Shown: positions 33,778 to 49,200, counted from the stretch's first letter. The stretch: DNA of 64,000 nucleotides from Rhododendron vialii (GCF_030253575.1 NC_080563.1:18409001-18473000), one strand, 5' to 3'. Notes: generated by a model from the letters alone, not told the origin. Numbers and translations are program-made.

Positions 33778-36700
33778 CTAAATCAGAACTAAAAGGGATA
33801 GTAATAGGAACAGAATCAAATACAGGTATATAAGTAGGAATATTATGAATGGGAATAGATGGAACAGTGAAGGAGGATTAACAGAGACAAGAATATCTGA
33901 AAAACTAGTAAGAGGAACATAAAAAGTAGTAAGAGAAGTCTCAGAATCTAAGGAAAGAGAAGAATGAGAAGTAAGAGAAGGATAAGGAAAATGATTCTCA
34001 AGAAATCTAACATGTCTAGAAGCATAAACCTTGTTTGTAAGAGGGTCAAAACATCCGTACCCTTTGGAGGAGGTATAATAGCCCAAAAAAACACAATTAG
34101 TTGACTTAGGAATCAAGTTGTGAGAGTGATAAGGTTTAAGCCAAGGAAAACAAGCACAACCAAAAGGTTTGAGAGTAAGATAGTCTGGTTTAGTATGAAA
34201 CAAGAGAACATAAGGAACTTGAAACTGTAAAAAAGAATGAGGAAATCTATTTGCTAAGAAAACAGTAGTAATCAATGCTTCTAACCAGAACTGAGCAGGC
34301 ATGCCTGCTTGATCAAGTAAGGTAAGAGTTGTATCCATCAAATGTCTATGTTTTCTTTCCACAACACCATTTTGCTCAGGGGTGTGTGGACAAGATGTTT
34401 GATGTAGAATGCCACTAATGAGAAACAATTGAGTCAGAAAATTGTTCACAAATTCTTTACCATTATCAGATCTCACAGTTTTAACAGAGACTTGAAAATG
34501 AGTCTGAACATAGGCTTTGAAATGAACAAGAGTGGTCTTAACATCAGACTTATAGTGTAAAGGAAATAGCCAGCAATACCTTGTACAATCATCTATGATC
34601 AAAAGATAATACCTAAATCCTTTGACTGAAGGCAGGACCCCACACATCCATATGCAACAAATCAAAGAGCTTGGTAGACTTAGAAGTAGACAAAGAAAAA
34701 GGTAACTTGTGATTTTCACTTTATTACAACTATAATATTGAACATCAAAGGGCTTAGAAATAGGTAAAGCAAATTGTTTCATGAGAGACTGAAAAAGAGG
34801 AGTACTTGGATGACCATGCTTTTGATGCCACAAAGTGGTAGCAGAAGTAGACTCAGTAGGAGACACAGTATTATTGGTATGAAAAGCAACTGGAACCTGA
34901 GCAGAAGCAGACTTAAAGCAGCTCTGGATAGGATAGAGGCCTTTGTGACATGGCCCCTGGAATAGAACTTGGTGTGTGTGGTTGTCCTGAATGACATGGC
35001 CCCTGGAATAGAACTTGGTGCGTGTGGTTGTCCTGAATGACGTAACCAGAAGAATTGAAGGTTAGTGAACAGTTATTATCTTTAGCAAACTGAAAAACAG
35101 AGAGAAGATTATGCGTGATAGCAGGAGTATGTAGAACATTAGTAAGATGAAACCTGGCCTTGGGTGTTGGGAGAATACTATTACCAAAATAGAAAACAGA
35201 TAGAGAATTACCATTCTCAACCATTACTCCTCCCCCTGCTGGATAAGGCTGAGGATGAGAGATGTTACTCATATCAGAAGTAACATGATTTGTTGCCCCA
35301 CTGTCCAGATACCAATTTGGTGAAACAGAAGAACTGTAATTAGAAGAAACATGTCCTGTCCCTAGAGTATAAGCTGTAAAAGCAGATGCAACAGGTAAAC
35401 CATTGCTAGGCATTCCATAACTTGAACTCACAGAAAAAGGAAACTGAGGCTGCCCATGCTATCCATCCCCATAACCACCTACATTACCATGACCAGGTGG
35501 CATAAATTGAGACTGTGTTGGCCTTTGATACAAGGGCATTGGTGCAGAAATAGGAACGGACATCTCAGGTCTCCACATATGAGGGGATTGAAATCCGGCT
35601 ACAGAAGAAACCTCAGGTCTCCACATATTAGGAGACTGAAAACCTGCAGAAGAATAGTATTCTGATGTGGGAAACATCAGACTAGGTGCAGCAAAGCCAG
35701 GAGCTGCAAAACTAGGTGTTGAAGCTGAAAAACGAGACACTTGAGTAGTATGTGTATTCCTATAATGACAAGTACGAGCAGAATGATTGTCCTTGCCACA
35801 AATCTGACAAGTAGGCCTTTGGAAAGATGCAAACCCCTGTCCCCTTGACCTGTTTCTATTACCATTATTAAACCTTGGACTAGGTTGAGGAAAGAAAAGT
35901 GTCTGAGGGAACATATGTTGAAACATTTGCGCTTGCGGGGATTGAAAATACTGAGGCTGTACATTTTGAGAGGCCTGAATATTCTAAGGAAGAAAACTCT
36001 GAGATGCTTGAATACTTTGAGGCACAGATATAGGTGGTACCATTGAAACATTACCAGCTGAACTACTATTCTCAGACTGAGGAGTAGTGGTTTGAGAAGA
36101 AGAACTAGCACCAGAGACATTAAGCTCCTGCAATTTCTGTGTAGCAACAAATACACTACTAACTCCATTATCTCCCTTTGACTTATGTGCTTGTTGCTCT
36201 TCGGCTTTCAAAATTGACTCTAATTCATGAAACTTCAGATCTCTGTGTGTTCTCAAAGTCTGTTTTAAGGAACCAAATTCCTCCTTTGGTAAACCATTAA
36301 TAGCATGAAAGACCATATCATCATCATCAACATCATATCCAACTGCACTCAATTTCTGCCCACAGATCTTGATGTCATCTATATACTTTTCCATTGTTCC
36401 AGTTTTAGTAAAACTGTACAAAGTCCTCTTAAGTTCATGTAGATTCGATCGAGACATAGAGTTAAACCTATTTTCCAAACTAGTCCAAACATCTGATGCA
36501 TGTTCTAGCCCTAGAACAAGAGATAATGTGGACGAGGACAAAGTCGCAGTCAAGCACGACAATAATTGGTTATCAATAAGAGTCCAAGACATAAACGCAG
36601 GATTTGTTATCAAATTGTTGCTTGTATCTCGGATCTGTAAAGGAGGTGAAGGAATTGTACCTTTTACGTACTCAAGAAAACCATTAGCCCTAAGAGCGTT

Positions 36701-36838
36701 CAAGACCTGTGTTTTTCACAACAAGTAATTATCTGAACTCAGCTTGATCGTCACGAGAGAATGAAAATTAGACACCAGGAATGCCAAAGCGGAGGGCATG
36801 GTGACTCCATTATCGCAAGAAGACGAAGTCGAAGACAT
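33778..36838 (-). pseudogene. Copia gag, protease and integrase, broken
   Basis: The frame starts at ATG 36838. An in-frame TGA lies at 36716-36718 where a Trp codon is expected. More in-frame stops occur just above 35984 and just below 35459. The gag part has one CCHC zinc knuckle (CQICGKDNHSARTC). The protease has the WYLDSGATNHVT active-site motif. A 46-bp tandem duplication (34946-35037) shifts the frame. The integrase retains SDNGKEF and PEQNGVVERKH, the second Asp and the Glu of its triad. Its HHCC finger and first Asp region are disrupted by a further pair of frame changes near 34.65-34.75 kb. Another shift separates it from the RT frame. It cannot make a polyprotein. Confidence 0.92.
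34946..35037. repeat. 46-bp tandem duplication in copia pol
   Basis: Units 34946-34991 and 34992-35037 differ at one base. Because 46 is not a multiple of three, the duplication changes the reading frame between protease and integrase. Confidence 0.95.
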
Positions 36839-36924
36839 TTCTGCAAATCACTTCGGTTAGGGTTTGAAACGAAAATGAAGAAAGTGAGGACCGTGGATCG
36901 ATTGGTTGGACTTGCGTCACTGTA

Positions 36925-36936
36925 GCTCTGATACCA
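36925..36936 (-). other. Copia primer-binding site
   Basis: Reads TGGTATCAGAGC on the minus strand, directly next to the 5' LTR, complementary to the 3' end of plant initiator tRNA-Met. Confidence 0.95.
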
Positions 36937-37003
36937 TAAAGAATTTAACAAAATCGTACGCAAATCATCAAGAATCAGTAAAGAACAATCAAGAAGAAGA
37001 AGA

Positions 37004-37068
<65 letters not shown>

Positions 37069-37314
37069 AAGAGGTCTAGAAAGAGAAAGCAAATCTGATT
37101 TTGTTTCGTTTCTCTTTTTCGTTGATCTGTTATAATGACAGGATCCCCAATATAACCCTCTACAACCAATTAATCAACTGATTAACCTTCCACTAATTAC
37201 CGCCGACACAAACTAACTAAACACTCTTAGTTAACTAAAGTTGTTGCTGACGTGGCCTGCAAATTCTGATGAGTTGAAGTAGAGCTTGAATCCTTTGTGT
37301 CATTCTCCTTTACA
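36937..37314 (-). repeat. Copia 5' LTR
   Basis: Partner of 31657-32039. Its purine tract is (AGA)n followed by (GA)n at about 36991-37066, while the other LTR has pure (GA)n, so the tract has drifted since insertion. Confidence 0.95.
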
Positions 37315-37319
37315 GATCA

Positions 37320-38287
37320 TAACAATGACGTGGAAATGATGCACATAAATCCTAGTACATCTTCCTCTCGACGCTGAGTTAGAAAGAGAGGGACAACCGA
37401 ATTTATCATGTCTTGAAATGTGTTGGAAATCAAATGATCCATGGGGGGAGGAACCACTATTTGGCTTGAACTGTTGAAATAGACAGTAAAACACAAATTT
37501 GTGGAGAAAGGGCCTTCTTAATGCCCATTCAAAATCCAAATACCAAACGAACAAGCCCTTAAATGTGCAGCAGAAGCAATTCAGAAACTCAAAGGATTTG
37601 TTTTTTGGGTTGGGCTTCTCACGTCATTTTAGGGGCTGTTTGGTTTATACGTCTCACTAGTTTATTATCTTATTTTGGACTTCAATCTGAATATAATTGT
37701 GTCCATATTCAAACGGAATAATTAAATGAAGACACTCTTTAGTAGTATTATTTAAACTTGACTCAATATCCATTAAATTTATACGACAAACATATTTTCC
37801 AAGCTCAAATGACTATCCTACTCAAAAACCTTGGGTATTCAACCTCGCTAATCGACTATCATATCATATATACTCAAACAAAGAAACCTTGTCTGCCAAA
37901 GTTTGTTGCTTCAACATCATCTGGTTTTCCTCCTTTTTTTTCTTTTTCCTTGTCATTTGTTCCTTCAAATTTGATGAAGTTACCAACTACAGAAATTGGA
38001 ATTTTTTTGAATAAATATCAGCGATGCCAAAAACGAATGTGTGGGTAAATAGTGACAGCCGAGTGGGAGGCGGTTTATACTCTTTAGATCATCAGGTGAG
38101 GATTCAAACCCCACCATCCCCATCCCGGCATTCCGGGCATCCCCTTCCCCTGGTAGAATAGGAATTTTTTCCCTATACTATGGTAATTTGTAACGCCCTC
38201 TCACGTGAAGTGATGTCCCATATATGTATGGGTCCCACCCCATGTGAGAGAAGCGTTTCAAGTGACAGTTGCATTGAAAAATCAATA
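37320..38287. other. Intergenic between copia and foldback
   Basis: No gene is supported. A MITE-like left end (GGGGCTGTTTGGTTTATAC) starts near 37,631. A tRNA-derived SINE candidate is listed separately. Confidence 0.4.
38055..38170 (+). mobile_element. tRNA-derived SINE candidate
   Basis: An A-box-like ACAGCCGAGTGGGAGG is followed about 35 bases later by a B-box-like GGATTCAAACCCC. The tail GTAGAATAGG plus a T run is typical of plant SINE 3' ends. No target duplication was found. Confidence 0.45.
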
Positions 38288-38638
38288 AAACTATGGATAT
38301 ACCATTTGGTATACACCGCCTGCTATGAGACCCACTTAAAGATCCCACACAAATGATCGGAGTCGCCCAACTTTTTCAAAAACGTTTTTTAAGCATCTCT
38401 GTAAAAAATCAACTTCATCAGATTTTGGTAAATGCTTAATCGATTCTATGCCAAATTTGCTAATAGGAAACTGGGTATAGAATTGATAAAGCCTTTACTG
38501 ATATCCGACGGAGCTATTTTTTTACAAGGATACTTAAAAAAATGTTTTAAAAAATTTGATCGGCTCCGATTATTTGTGTGAGACCTCTAATTGGATCCCA
38601 TCGAAGGCGGTGTACACCAAATGGTGTACCCATAGTTT
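38288..38638. mobile_element. Foldback MITE, arms about 160 bp
   Basis: The ends are AAACTATGG and its exact complement. Next come ACCATTTGGTATACACCGCC on the left and, inverted from the right, ACCATTTGGTGTACACCGCC. Arms of about 160 bp pair imperfectly, with the loop near 38,460. It shares the ATCGGAG(C/T)CG core with the other foldbacks. It lies 170 bp upstream of the gene at 38,811, so it may sit in its promoter. Confidence 0.75.
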
Positions 38639-38810
38639 GCCTTGTAAAAAAAAATAAAAAAAATTCAATGCGTGGATTGTTTTAACAGTAGAATGAAATT
38701 TCCCACCCTTTTAAATTTCGCATTCGCGCCACTATAAATACCAACGCACTTGAACCGCATCTCATTTTCGCTCGACTCCTAATTGAAATCAGAGAGAGAG
38801 AGAGAGAGAG

Positions 38811-41705
<2,895 letters not shown>

Positions 41706-42846
41706 TCTGCTCGCTGCCAGGCCACGATTTACAAGGTGAGTATGCAGCACTTATGGAGGTTGATATCATATTCAATCGCAGCAGTACCATGCATAGTGTC
41801 ACCTTTCCTGTAGTATATCAAACACTGGAGTGCTTTATTAAGTTTGCTCTGTGTTGTTCCTGCATATCTAACTGTTCCAATTCACAAAATTCTGTTTCGT
41901 GAAGGGGCAGAACTCAGAAGATCTTATTCACTGGCTCTGAAATTCTTAGGCTAATAATCAACTTAAGATCGATAATGAAGAAAACAATCTGAAATTCATC
42001 AATTAAATGCCTAGACCATAAAATGCAAAGAAGCCATATCAATGATCAAAGATATTCACAGATTTTATATGCCAGTTTGGTTGACTTGGAATTCATGGTT
42101 TTCTTTTTGCTAGTGTGCTTACAGCCAGATAAATAAGACAGACAGTTGACCACTGAATTAGTGATATATTTTGCCACCCGATTCGCCTTTATACGCCAAA
42201 CAGAGTAGCAGTAAGGGTAAGGTGTCTAGGGTCAATTGTTTCTAGTAGGAATACAGACTGTGGAAATACATTTTCAACTTAAGCTTAGGCAATGGCTAAT
42301 AAAAGCCAACTGCGCGAGAGAATGGGACACGAAGTATTAATGTAGGTCACACTAATGAAATTTGAATCTAAGGGATAGGAAGCTTCAACTCTTGTACTAG
42401 GAAATATTACCAGTTTTGCAGAGATGACCAACTCAATGAATCCTGCGAAAATTTGGCTTAGCACAACTTTTAGTTTGTGTAGAACATGTATATGCTGTTC
42501 AGAAAAGAGAGATGTGGCAAGATTTTTTGCCGATGGGGTTCAAAGAAGTCCCAACCTCCTTGCTTACTTTTAGTGCTCAGTGCATTTGAGAAACCTGGTA
42601 TCATAACTAAATCCGATGTGAGCATTTTGAACATAAGAGTTTACATGGGATAAACTTCTACATTGGACTTGAATTCTGAATTTGGTCTCCTTTCCGCCTG
42701 GGATGCTTCGGCATCAAATGTCATGAATTGCAAAACAGTATTTGTGTTACATGATATTTCTTCTCAATAGTGGCAGCTTGGGTCATTTTTTGTTTAATGT
42801 TTTACTTTGCATTAGGCATTCTCATCTGTGAAACAATAGAAACTCA

Positions 42847-43073
42847 GGGCCTGTTTATAAGCATCAAATGGACTATATGATCAAGGTAGCCAAATATTCG
42901 GTGTTTCGTTAAACTATTTATGTCTCGTATTAAACATACCTTGAATATTTAGTTTGATAAAGTGTGTGATATACAACACCAGGGGGTGTGCTATTAGTAA
43001 TTCGATCATTATTAATCTGAGATTATATGGGGGTTATATATCTTATTGTTGTTGAACAAATGGCCCCTAAGAG
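42847..43073. mobile_element. hAT-like MITE
   Basis: The left end GGGCCTGTTTATAAGC and the right end, inverted AGGGGCCATTTGTTCAAC, form imperfect terminal repeats around about 225 bp of AT-rich DNA. No target duplication was confirmed. Confidence 0.45.
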
Positions 43074-44068
43074 TAAATGATGTTTGACCTTTTTAATTTC
43101 TTGCATTCATAAATCCAATCTGAATTTGCCAAAGGCACAACTACTACGGACTCGTGCACTTATGACTCGTATGCTGCACGTACTTCACCTTGTTTGTTTT
43201 GGGATTTTGGGTAATGAGTGGAGAGAGATAGATAGAGAAATGAGAGAAAGAATTTATTGGAGACCGTGCGCAGAAAGCAAAATTTGAGTCTAGAGTTCCA
43301 AAACGGACAAGCTCACGTTTTTCAGCTTTTGATCCCATGTCCTTGTTAACATTTGGTTGTGCTTTGATGAGCAGAGTTTAAATGGGACTGAATTTGGACA
43401 ATCACCCATCTTGTTGACTTTTTTTTGCTAGGAATCAAGAGTGGAGGAAAAGATTATGGAGATTGCATGGAGAAGCTGCTGTAAGATGTAATTAGACTTC
43501 TTTTTCCAGTGCATTGAATGAACTGTTATGATACTGTCACCAAAAAAGCAAAAGGTTACATTTTGTCATTTCTTTGTGCTACCAGTTTGTACTGGTTACT
43601 AAAAGTGGAGTAGGCTTGCAATCAGACACTCTAAAAATTGTTTGTAGAATTGGTCCCTGGATTACTAGGTCCCTTGGGTCGAATACCGTGTTATCAAACA
43701 AAAAAATACCTACAACTAGAGCGAAATAGATAACCAGGGGACTGAAACAAACAATCTTGAGCACATTTTCAACGGTGTTGAAAGTTTTCCGAAGAAAGCC
43801 GGAACAAAGTCTCTATAGATTAGCTCAACACTAGAATGGTTATGACGCGGAGTGGGAATCGAACCCGACCAAAGGCTTCTCGAGGCCCCACTCTAGGAGT
43901 ATACGTTGTAAGAGCTTGAATTTAATGCATGCATTAGAGAGGTTCACAAGTATTGTCCTCCTTTTGTTTTGCTTCTCTTTCATTATTTATGAGAACCAGA
44001 TGATGGGGTTGTGCTAGAAACGATGTCTACACAAATAATGCAAGACATATCAATACAGGCTGACTTTT

Positions 44069-44162
44069 CCTCTTTTACTGCAATAAGATCACATGCTTTG
44101 AACCTCCCCTATAGGCCTCTTTTACTGCAATAAGATCACATGCTTTAAACCTCCCCTATAGG
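44069..44162. repeat. 47-bp tandem duplication
   Basis: Units 44069-44115 and 44116-44162 (CCTCTTTTACTGCAATAAG...) are nearly identical. Just downstream, TTGTCTTTCCAAT occurs twice, about 85 bp apart (near 44,208 and 44,291), a second local duplication. Confidence 0.9.
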
Positions 44163-44307
44163 CTTCTTTTATGTTAAATTCCAGTCAGTACCGTTATGGG
44201 ATACAAATTGTCTTTCCAATTCAAACTGAACACCTTTTGTTACCCCATTGAAGTGTTTGCTTTCCTTGGCTGAACCATTATGGGTTACACATTGTCTTTC
44301 CAATACA

Positions 44308-44770
44308 CTCGATTGGATGCGGGATGAGTTCGAGAGTAGTACTCCGTATTATTTATGGAGGGGAATAAGATATATGGGGTATTATCTATGGAGGATGGAT
44401 CTACATTGATGTGATTTTTATGGAAGGTGGATAAAAAAAAGTAGGAGGTTTGAATGAGATATTAAAAAAGGGGATAAAATAGTATTTGGTTTGGAAGAGA
44501 GATAAAATGGAGGGATAAGATTGTTTTGTAGTTGAAATGAAGGGATAAGGTGGGAGAAGGGGGATGAGGAGTGCCTCATCCGCTTGGACTAAAAAATGGA
44601 CAGCTCGAGAGCCGTCCATAATTTATCCACCTTTACCCAAATTAAATAGTTCCAGCCATGAATAGTCGGGTATCCTTTTGGGCTGCCAAGCAAAGGCATT
44701 CATTTAGAATGGTCCTTCGTCTGGGCGCATAAATAATCTTCCTCCCTATGGATGCATCCAATCGGGCCCT
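44308..44770. mobile_element. MITE candidate, GATTGGATGC termini
   Basis: CGATTGGATGCGGGATG on the left corresponds to CGATTGGATGCATCC read inverted from the right. The inside is rich in GGATAAG and GGAGG motifs. The ends are approximate and there is no target duplication. Confidence 0.4.
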
Positions 44771-47199
44771 TAAGGTTTATGGTTTAGGTTGAATGATAGG
44801 AAAGAGACAACAATTCATATTAGTAACTTGGCCCTGATTGGTTTAGTACTATCTCCATCTCAAATTTTTAATCCCCAGTTGTATCCGAAAGGGTCTAATA
44901 AAATAGGACGGAGTATTAATTTTAAACTTTTGTTTTTTCGTTTTCTGAAATACAGAAAATCTGTGTAGGATTTTTTCTAATAAAAATAAAAGCCCTAGTA
45001 TACCGTTTTCGAAATTTGTACCTGGAGGATTTTGTTTTTGGAAAAGTGCACATTTTTAGAGCACACCAAAAAAGACAAGTCTCGTGCTTATGAAACTGTG
45101 TTTTTTTCCCAGATGATTAAGAAATGAAAAAAAGAAGAGTGTTCATGTTCTGGAAAACTATTTTGAAAACCATCTTTTTAAAAAGTTAGTTTTTTTAAAA
45201 CAAGAATATGCATTTATTTAAGATGAATGAATGGGCATACCATCTTTTAGCTGTTTATGGAATATATACAAGAAGAACACAGTCGTACTTGTTCTCTTCT
45301 TTTAACATGGGCAAAATTTCTATTACTACCAATTAAGAAATAAAAAAGAATAATGTTAAAGAATCGTAAAAACATTGAGAATGGGGAAAGAGTTGGGGAT
45401 TGAGATTGAGATCTGCTTTTGTTTTTGTAGGTGTCTCTTGTTTGAATAGCTTTTTGTAACCACTTTTCAAATTACATGTTGTTTGCTTGAATAACCCAAC
45501 ATTCCTAACGTTAGAACAAAGTCTAATCTCCCAGCTTTTTATGATCCGCAGCCTTTATATGAATCTCAACTTTAATTGTTGAGGGGTAGAGACAAGGTTT
45601 CACATTGCAAAACGATACATAACGAATGGAGAAGCGATATTCGGGTTACCTCGAATCGGATTTTTTGTGGATGAATCACGAGCTCCGAAGACAAACACTA
45701 ACTTAGCAACAATAATGTCAAGCGATGAAGTGATACCACGAGCTCTATAATGGTAGAGAGATAACTAGAGAGAGAAACTTTTTCTATTGGAGTAGTAATT
45801 TTCTGCGTTTTTCCCTATGTGTTTTTGCAGGAATTAAAAGGAGCATTCCAGATGCATACAAACTCCAGTACCCCTAGGAGATAGAGTTGATTTTGTATTC
45901 CTCCATCAAGATAAAATAGAACCAACTCTATTTAGCTGTTGATGCAGGACTCACAAACGCAGAAAAAAAAAATTGAATAAAGAAAAAATTCAAAAAACTC
46001 TCCAAAAAACCAAGGAGAGCAACACCTTAATCGGTCACCTGATTATGTCCACATGGGCGACCCAATTTGGTCTCAGCCCCAGCCCCAAATTCCAACACAT
46101 TTGTTTGTTTGTTTCGTTTAGAAAATTGATTTCGGGTGAGAAAGTTGTGCTCAAATTGAACCATTTTTGTCACTAAAAGGGCTAGTGTTCAAGTCGTATG
46201 GGCGACGGTTAAGGTCTCAAGCTTATTAATCTTAGTTTTTTGGCCGTGTACGGACAATGATGTTGGGCCAAAGACCTCTTCAAAAAACATGTTAGTTATT
46301 GTTGAAAATTCGGTCTTCAAAATGATGAATGGGATGGCATCGTCTCTTAAAAAATCTAGAATGGTACAAACAATTTGAGGCGCGTTAGGATAAGGCTATC
46401 CTAAAGACAGTATTTACCCACACCAGATGAAGTGTTTCGGGTTGTAGCAAATCCGATATTCTATTTCTACAGAATAACAGAATATGAGTGTGCCTAAAAT
46501 TCTGGGAAGATAGTGAGTAGAGAGTGAGCAATCCAATATGGAATTTTCGGTGACTGGATTCTTTGGAATGACTTAATAAATGGCTATTTAGTGAATTATA
46601 GGTACCCTTACATGAAATGTTGTGTCTTTAGTAAACACACATTAAGAATGATCATTTTTTTTTAAGACAATTAAAGAATCACGCCTCTTAGTAGGGACCC
46701 TTTCATGAAAATAATTAATTAGAAGGGTTATGCCTCTTGGAGGCAACCCCATGTTCCATATCCGTTTCCAACAAACTCAACTCTTCCAAATAAACACATT
46801 CCAATTTAATGGATGCTATATTAATCATACACATAAAGTCACAACTCATTTGAAAAAGTGTTGCGACATTTCACAAAAACTTGTCCCAATATCTTCTAAA
46901 AAATAACCCAAATCAAAACCCATTTATTTACTTATTTTGAAAATCTCTAGCAGTGTTTGGCTGGAACAGAGATTTGGGGAGGACAGAATTTCTAAGGAAT
47001 GATGATCTGATCTTGTTCCCTTTCCCAAATCCCCCAATTATTTGACCATTGATAACTATCGAATGGACAAACCGAAAAATGTGCCTACAGGCCCAAGTAA
47101 ATATATTTTCTATTTGACCATTATCAATCCTTGTTGTTCAAAACACAAGTAAGCATACATTGGCGATACATATTTTCACTCAGTCTTAAATGAAGGAGT

Positions 47200-47495
47200 C
47201 GGACCTCCTCATTTCTTTCATTTCCCGATCGAATTTTGGTGATCCAAGCCACTCAATGTGTTCAGAACGTGATTTTAAGGATACCCACATGAAATTGGCA
47301 AAAAAAATGATCGGGAAGGGCTTTATCCGAGTAGTTTTTGTTTGAACCGTTCAATAAAAAATAAACAAAAACTGCTCGGATGAAGTCCTTCCCAATCATA
47401 TTTTTTGCTGATTTCTCGCGAGTACCCTTAAAATCACGTTCTGAACACATTGAGCGGCTCGGATCATCGAAATTCGATCGGGAAAGTGAGGTCCG
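47200..47495. mobile_element. Foldback MITE, arms about 130 bp
   Basis: CGGACCTC ends on both sides. The arms share CCCGATCGAATTT and the 25-odd bases around CAATGTGTTCAGAACGTGAT almost exactly. The loop (AACCGTTCAATAAAA) is near 47,350. This is the best-preserved member of the GATCnGAGCCG foldback family in the window. Confidence 0.8.
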
Positions 47496-47591
47496 CATTT
47501 TATTAAAATAAGGTGGTTCTCATAAGAGCTGGACTGTACATATTTTATTTCTTCAATTAAAGAATCATTGGGCATAATGTAAACTTAGTGC

Positions 47592-47728
47592 AAGTGGAGT
47601 GGAGTGCAATTGGCCTCCCTTACATACTTCCATGCACATGGGTAGAGTTCGATCCTTGTAAGCCCCATCCCTTCCCCAATTCCCCTAAGATAGTTTAGAT
47701 TAGAATTAACGAATTGTGGGGGGAAAAA
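47592..47728 (+). mobile_element. tRNA-derived SINE with exact 16-bp target duplication
   Basis: AATGTAAACTTAGTGC flanks the element exactly at 47576-47591 and 47729-47744. The body has a B-box-like GAGTTCGATCC at 47645-47655 and ends in an A run. The length (137 bp) is usual for plant SINEs. Confidence 0.85.
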
Positions 47729-48029
47729 AATGTAAACTTAGTGCTTAAGCACCCCTTAGGAATTGCTTTCCCTAATTAGCCCATAAAAAGGTCTCACCTA
47801 AGTGCTTAAGCCGCCGAAGTCTACAAAAACTCATATAGTAGGTGGGTACGTAGTTTTATTCCATTATTATTATTTAAATACAGCTTGCTTTTGTATATTA
47901 AACTTCACCATGGTGCTAATCTAATGGCACTTCCTGAGTTCCTGCCTTGCCAAGTGTTGACCTGTTACTTGAAGCTTTCATCTGTTAAGATGTTACACAC
48001 ATGGACACATAATATACCCTCAAAGTTAA

Positions 48030-48330
48030 GGGGTAGGCTAGATTAAACCAGCGTAGCGATCCCTTAATCAATTGGAAAACTCACCCGATCTAAAATGTTT
48101 GAACTTAATTAGCCATATATAGCTGACCCGATCGGGGAGAAAATATCGATCCGTTACCACATCATAGGCTCTGTTACCATACCTCCAACGATGTGCAAGT
48201 TAAATGGAAACCCTCTGCCCCAACCATCTGGTCCCAATCAAGTATCGAACTCGGGACTAGTGGGAGAAGAGCAACCTCATGATGTTCGCTGCTCCAACCA
48301 CCTGAACTATATCACCTCGGTGGTAGATGT
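48030..48330 (-). mobile_element. SINE-like element
   Basis: On the minus strand, ATAGTTCAGGTGGTTGGAGC (A-box-like) is followed by CGAGTTCGATACTTG (B-box-like). No target duplication was found and the 3' end is uncertain. Confidence 0.45.
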
Positions 48331-48753
48331 CCTACATTTTACTTTCACCAGAATGTGACTATGTTTGATTAGTACATAATAGTTTGATTAACTGAAACAT
48401 TAACAATAATTTAATCACGACATTGACTGCGAAAATTGAACAGGATATGGTCCCTGGATTGTACGGTTCACACCCTTTAACAAAAAGGAAAAAACACAAA
48501 ATGAAAATAACGGGAAGGTGCTCTGATTAAAGTTGCATGATTATGAGCTTATGGGTTTCAAATTGAACCAATTATTAGTGGGAAATGAATAATGATGAAG
48601 AAGAAGAATTGACTGCTACCTTTGGACCTTGACCATGCTTTTCTTCCCTAAGAAGATCTTGTAAGAACCCCTTTTTCAACAACACTTTTATACATCCCTA
48701 AAAAATAAAAATAAAAAGAGATGGCTGAAAATTTTCACTAGTTAAGCATTGCC

Positions 48754-49200
48754 ATGTACCATTATGTCGCGACCAATCGTGATTGGCCAAGTGGAAAACA
48801 TAATTTCAATGTCTCTACTAGTGAAACTCCATATTTGGAAGAACTCAGGAATGTGCAAAGGTGCGACCTCGAAACTATTTTGTTTGCGATGCGATCGGCC
48901 TACTTTGAGATCGAAACTGGTGTAATAGTTTGGGGACGATTGGACAAGTCGCACTTATTTTTTTGATAATTGATCTGTTAACTTTTTCATCTTGTTTATT
49001 TAGTGATTCATGTAAGAATTCAAGTTGATCAGACTTCGTTAGCTATGCTCAATTCACATAGTTGCGTACCGATACTAGACGAAGCTGAATTCTTACATGA
49101 ATTACCAGCTCGACAAGACGGAGAGAATGAGCAGTCTAGATTAGTTAATGGGGCTCAAAGTGAAGCCTACACTTATGGGCTCACATCCTTTCCTGACTAG
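48754..49200 (+). other. Two short open frames, unrecognised
   Basis: Frames at 48754-48966 and 49003-49200 have no family signature. CATGTAAGAATTCA at about 49,009 and its complement GAATTCTTACATGAAT at about 49,089 form an inverted repeat with a loop of about 65 bases, which suggests structured or repeat DNA and not coding sequence. Confidence 0.3.

Larger units (their letters stand above)
31657..37314 (-). mobile_element. Full-length Ty1/copia LTR retrotransposon
   Basis: The 5,658-bp element has LTRs of 383 bp (31657-32039) and 378 bp (36937-37314) and an exact 5-bp target duplication GATCA (31652-31656, 37315-37319). In its own direction the LTR starts TGTAA and ends TTTA. The primer site TGGTATCAGAGC (complement at 36925-36936) abuts the 5' LTR, matching the 3' end of tRNA-iMet. 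A polypurine tract (complement of 32040-32046) abuts the 3' LTR. Order gag, protease, integrase, RT, RNase H defines Ty1/copia. By hand count the LTRs differ at about 16 sites outside the microsatellite (roughly 5%) plus one 4-bp indel, so the insertion is not recent. Confidence 0.97.
41706..47199. other. Gene-poor, repeat-rich region
   Basis: The first few hundred bases should hold the 3' UTR of the upstream gene. No frame beyond about 70 codons looks real. A B-box-like complement (GGTTCGATTCCCACTCC on the minus strand) near 43,850 hints at a decayed SINE or tRNA-like sequence. Confidence 0.5.

Noticed and set aside
43835..43920. tRNA gene on the minus strand
   Set aside because: A T-arm-like GGTTCGATTCC is present, but acceptor and anticodon arms do not pair convincingly; more likely SINE debris.
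48754..49200. Possible organelle-derived or two-exon gene
   Set aside because: No known organelle gene or splice pattern could be recognised; an internal inverted repeat argues for non-coding DNA.
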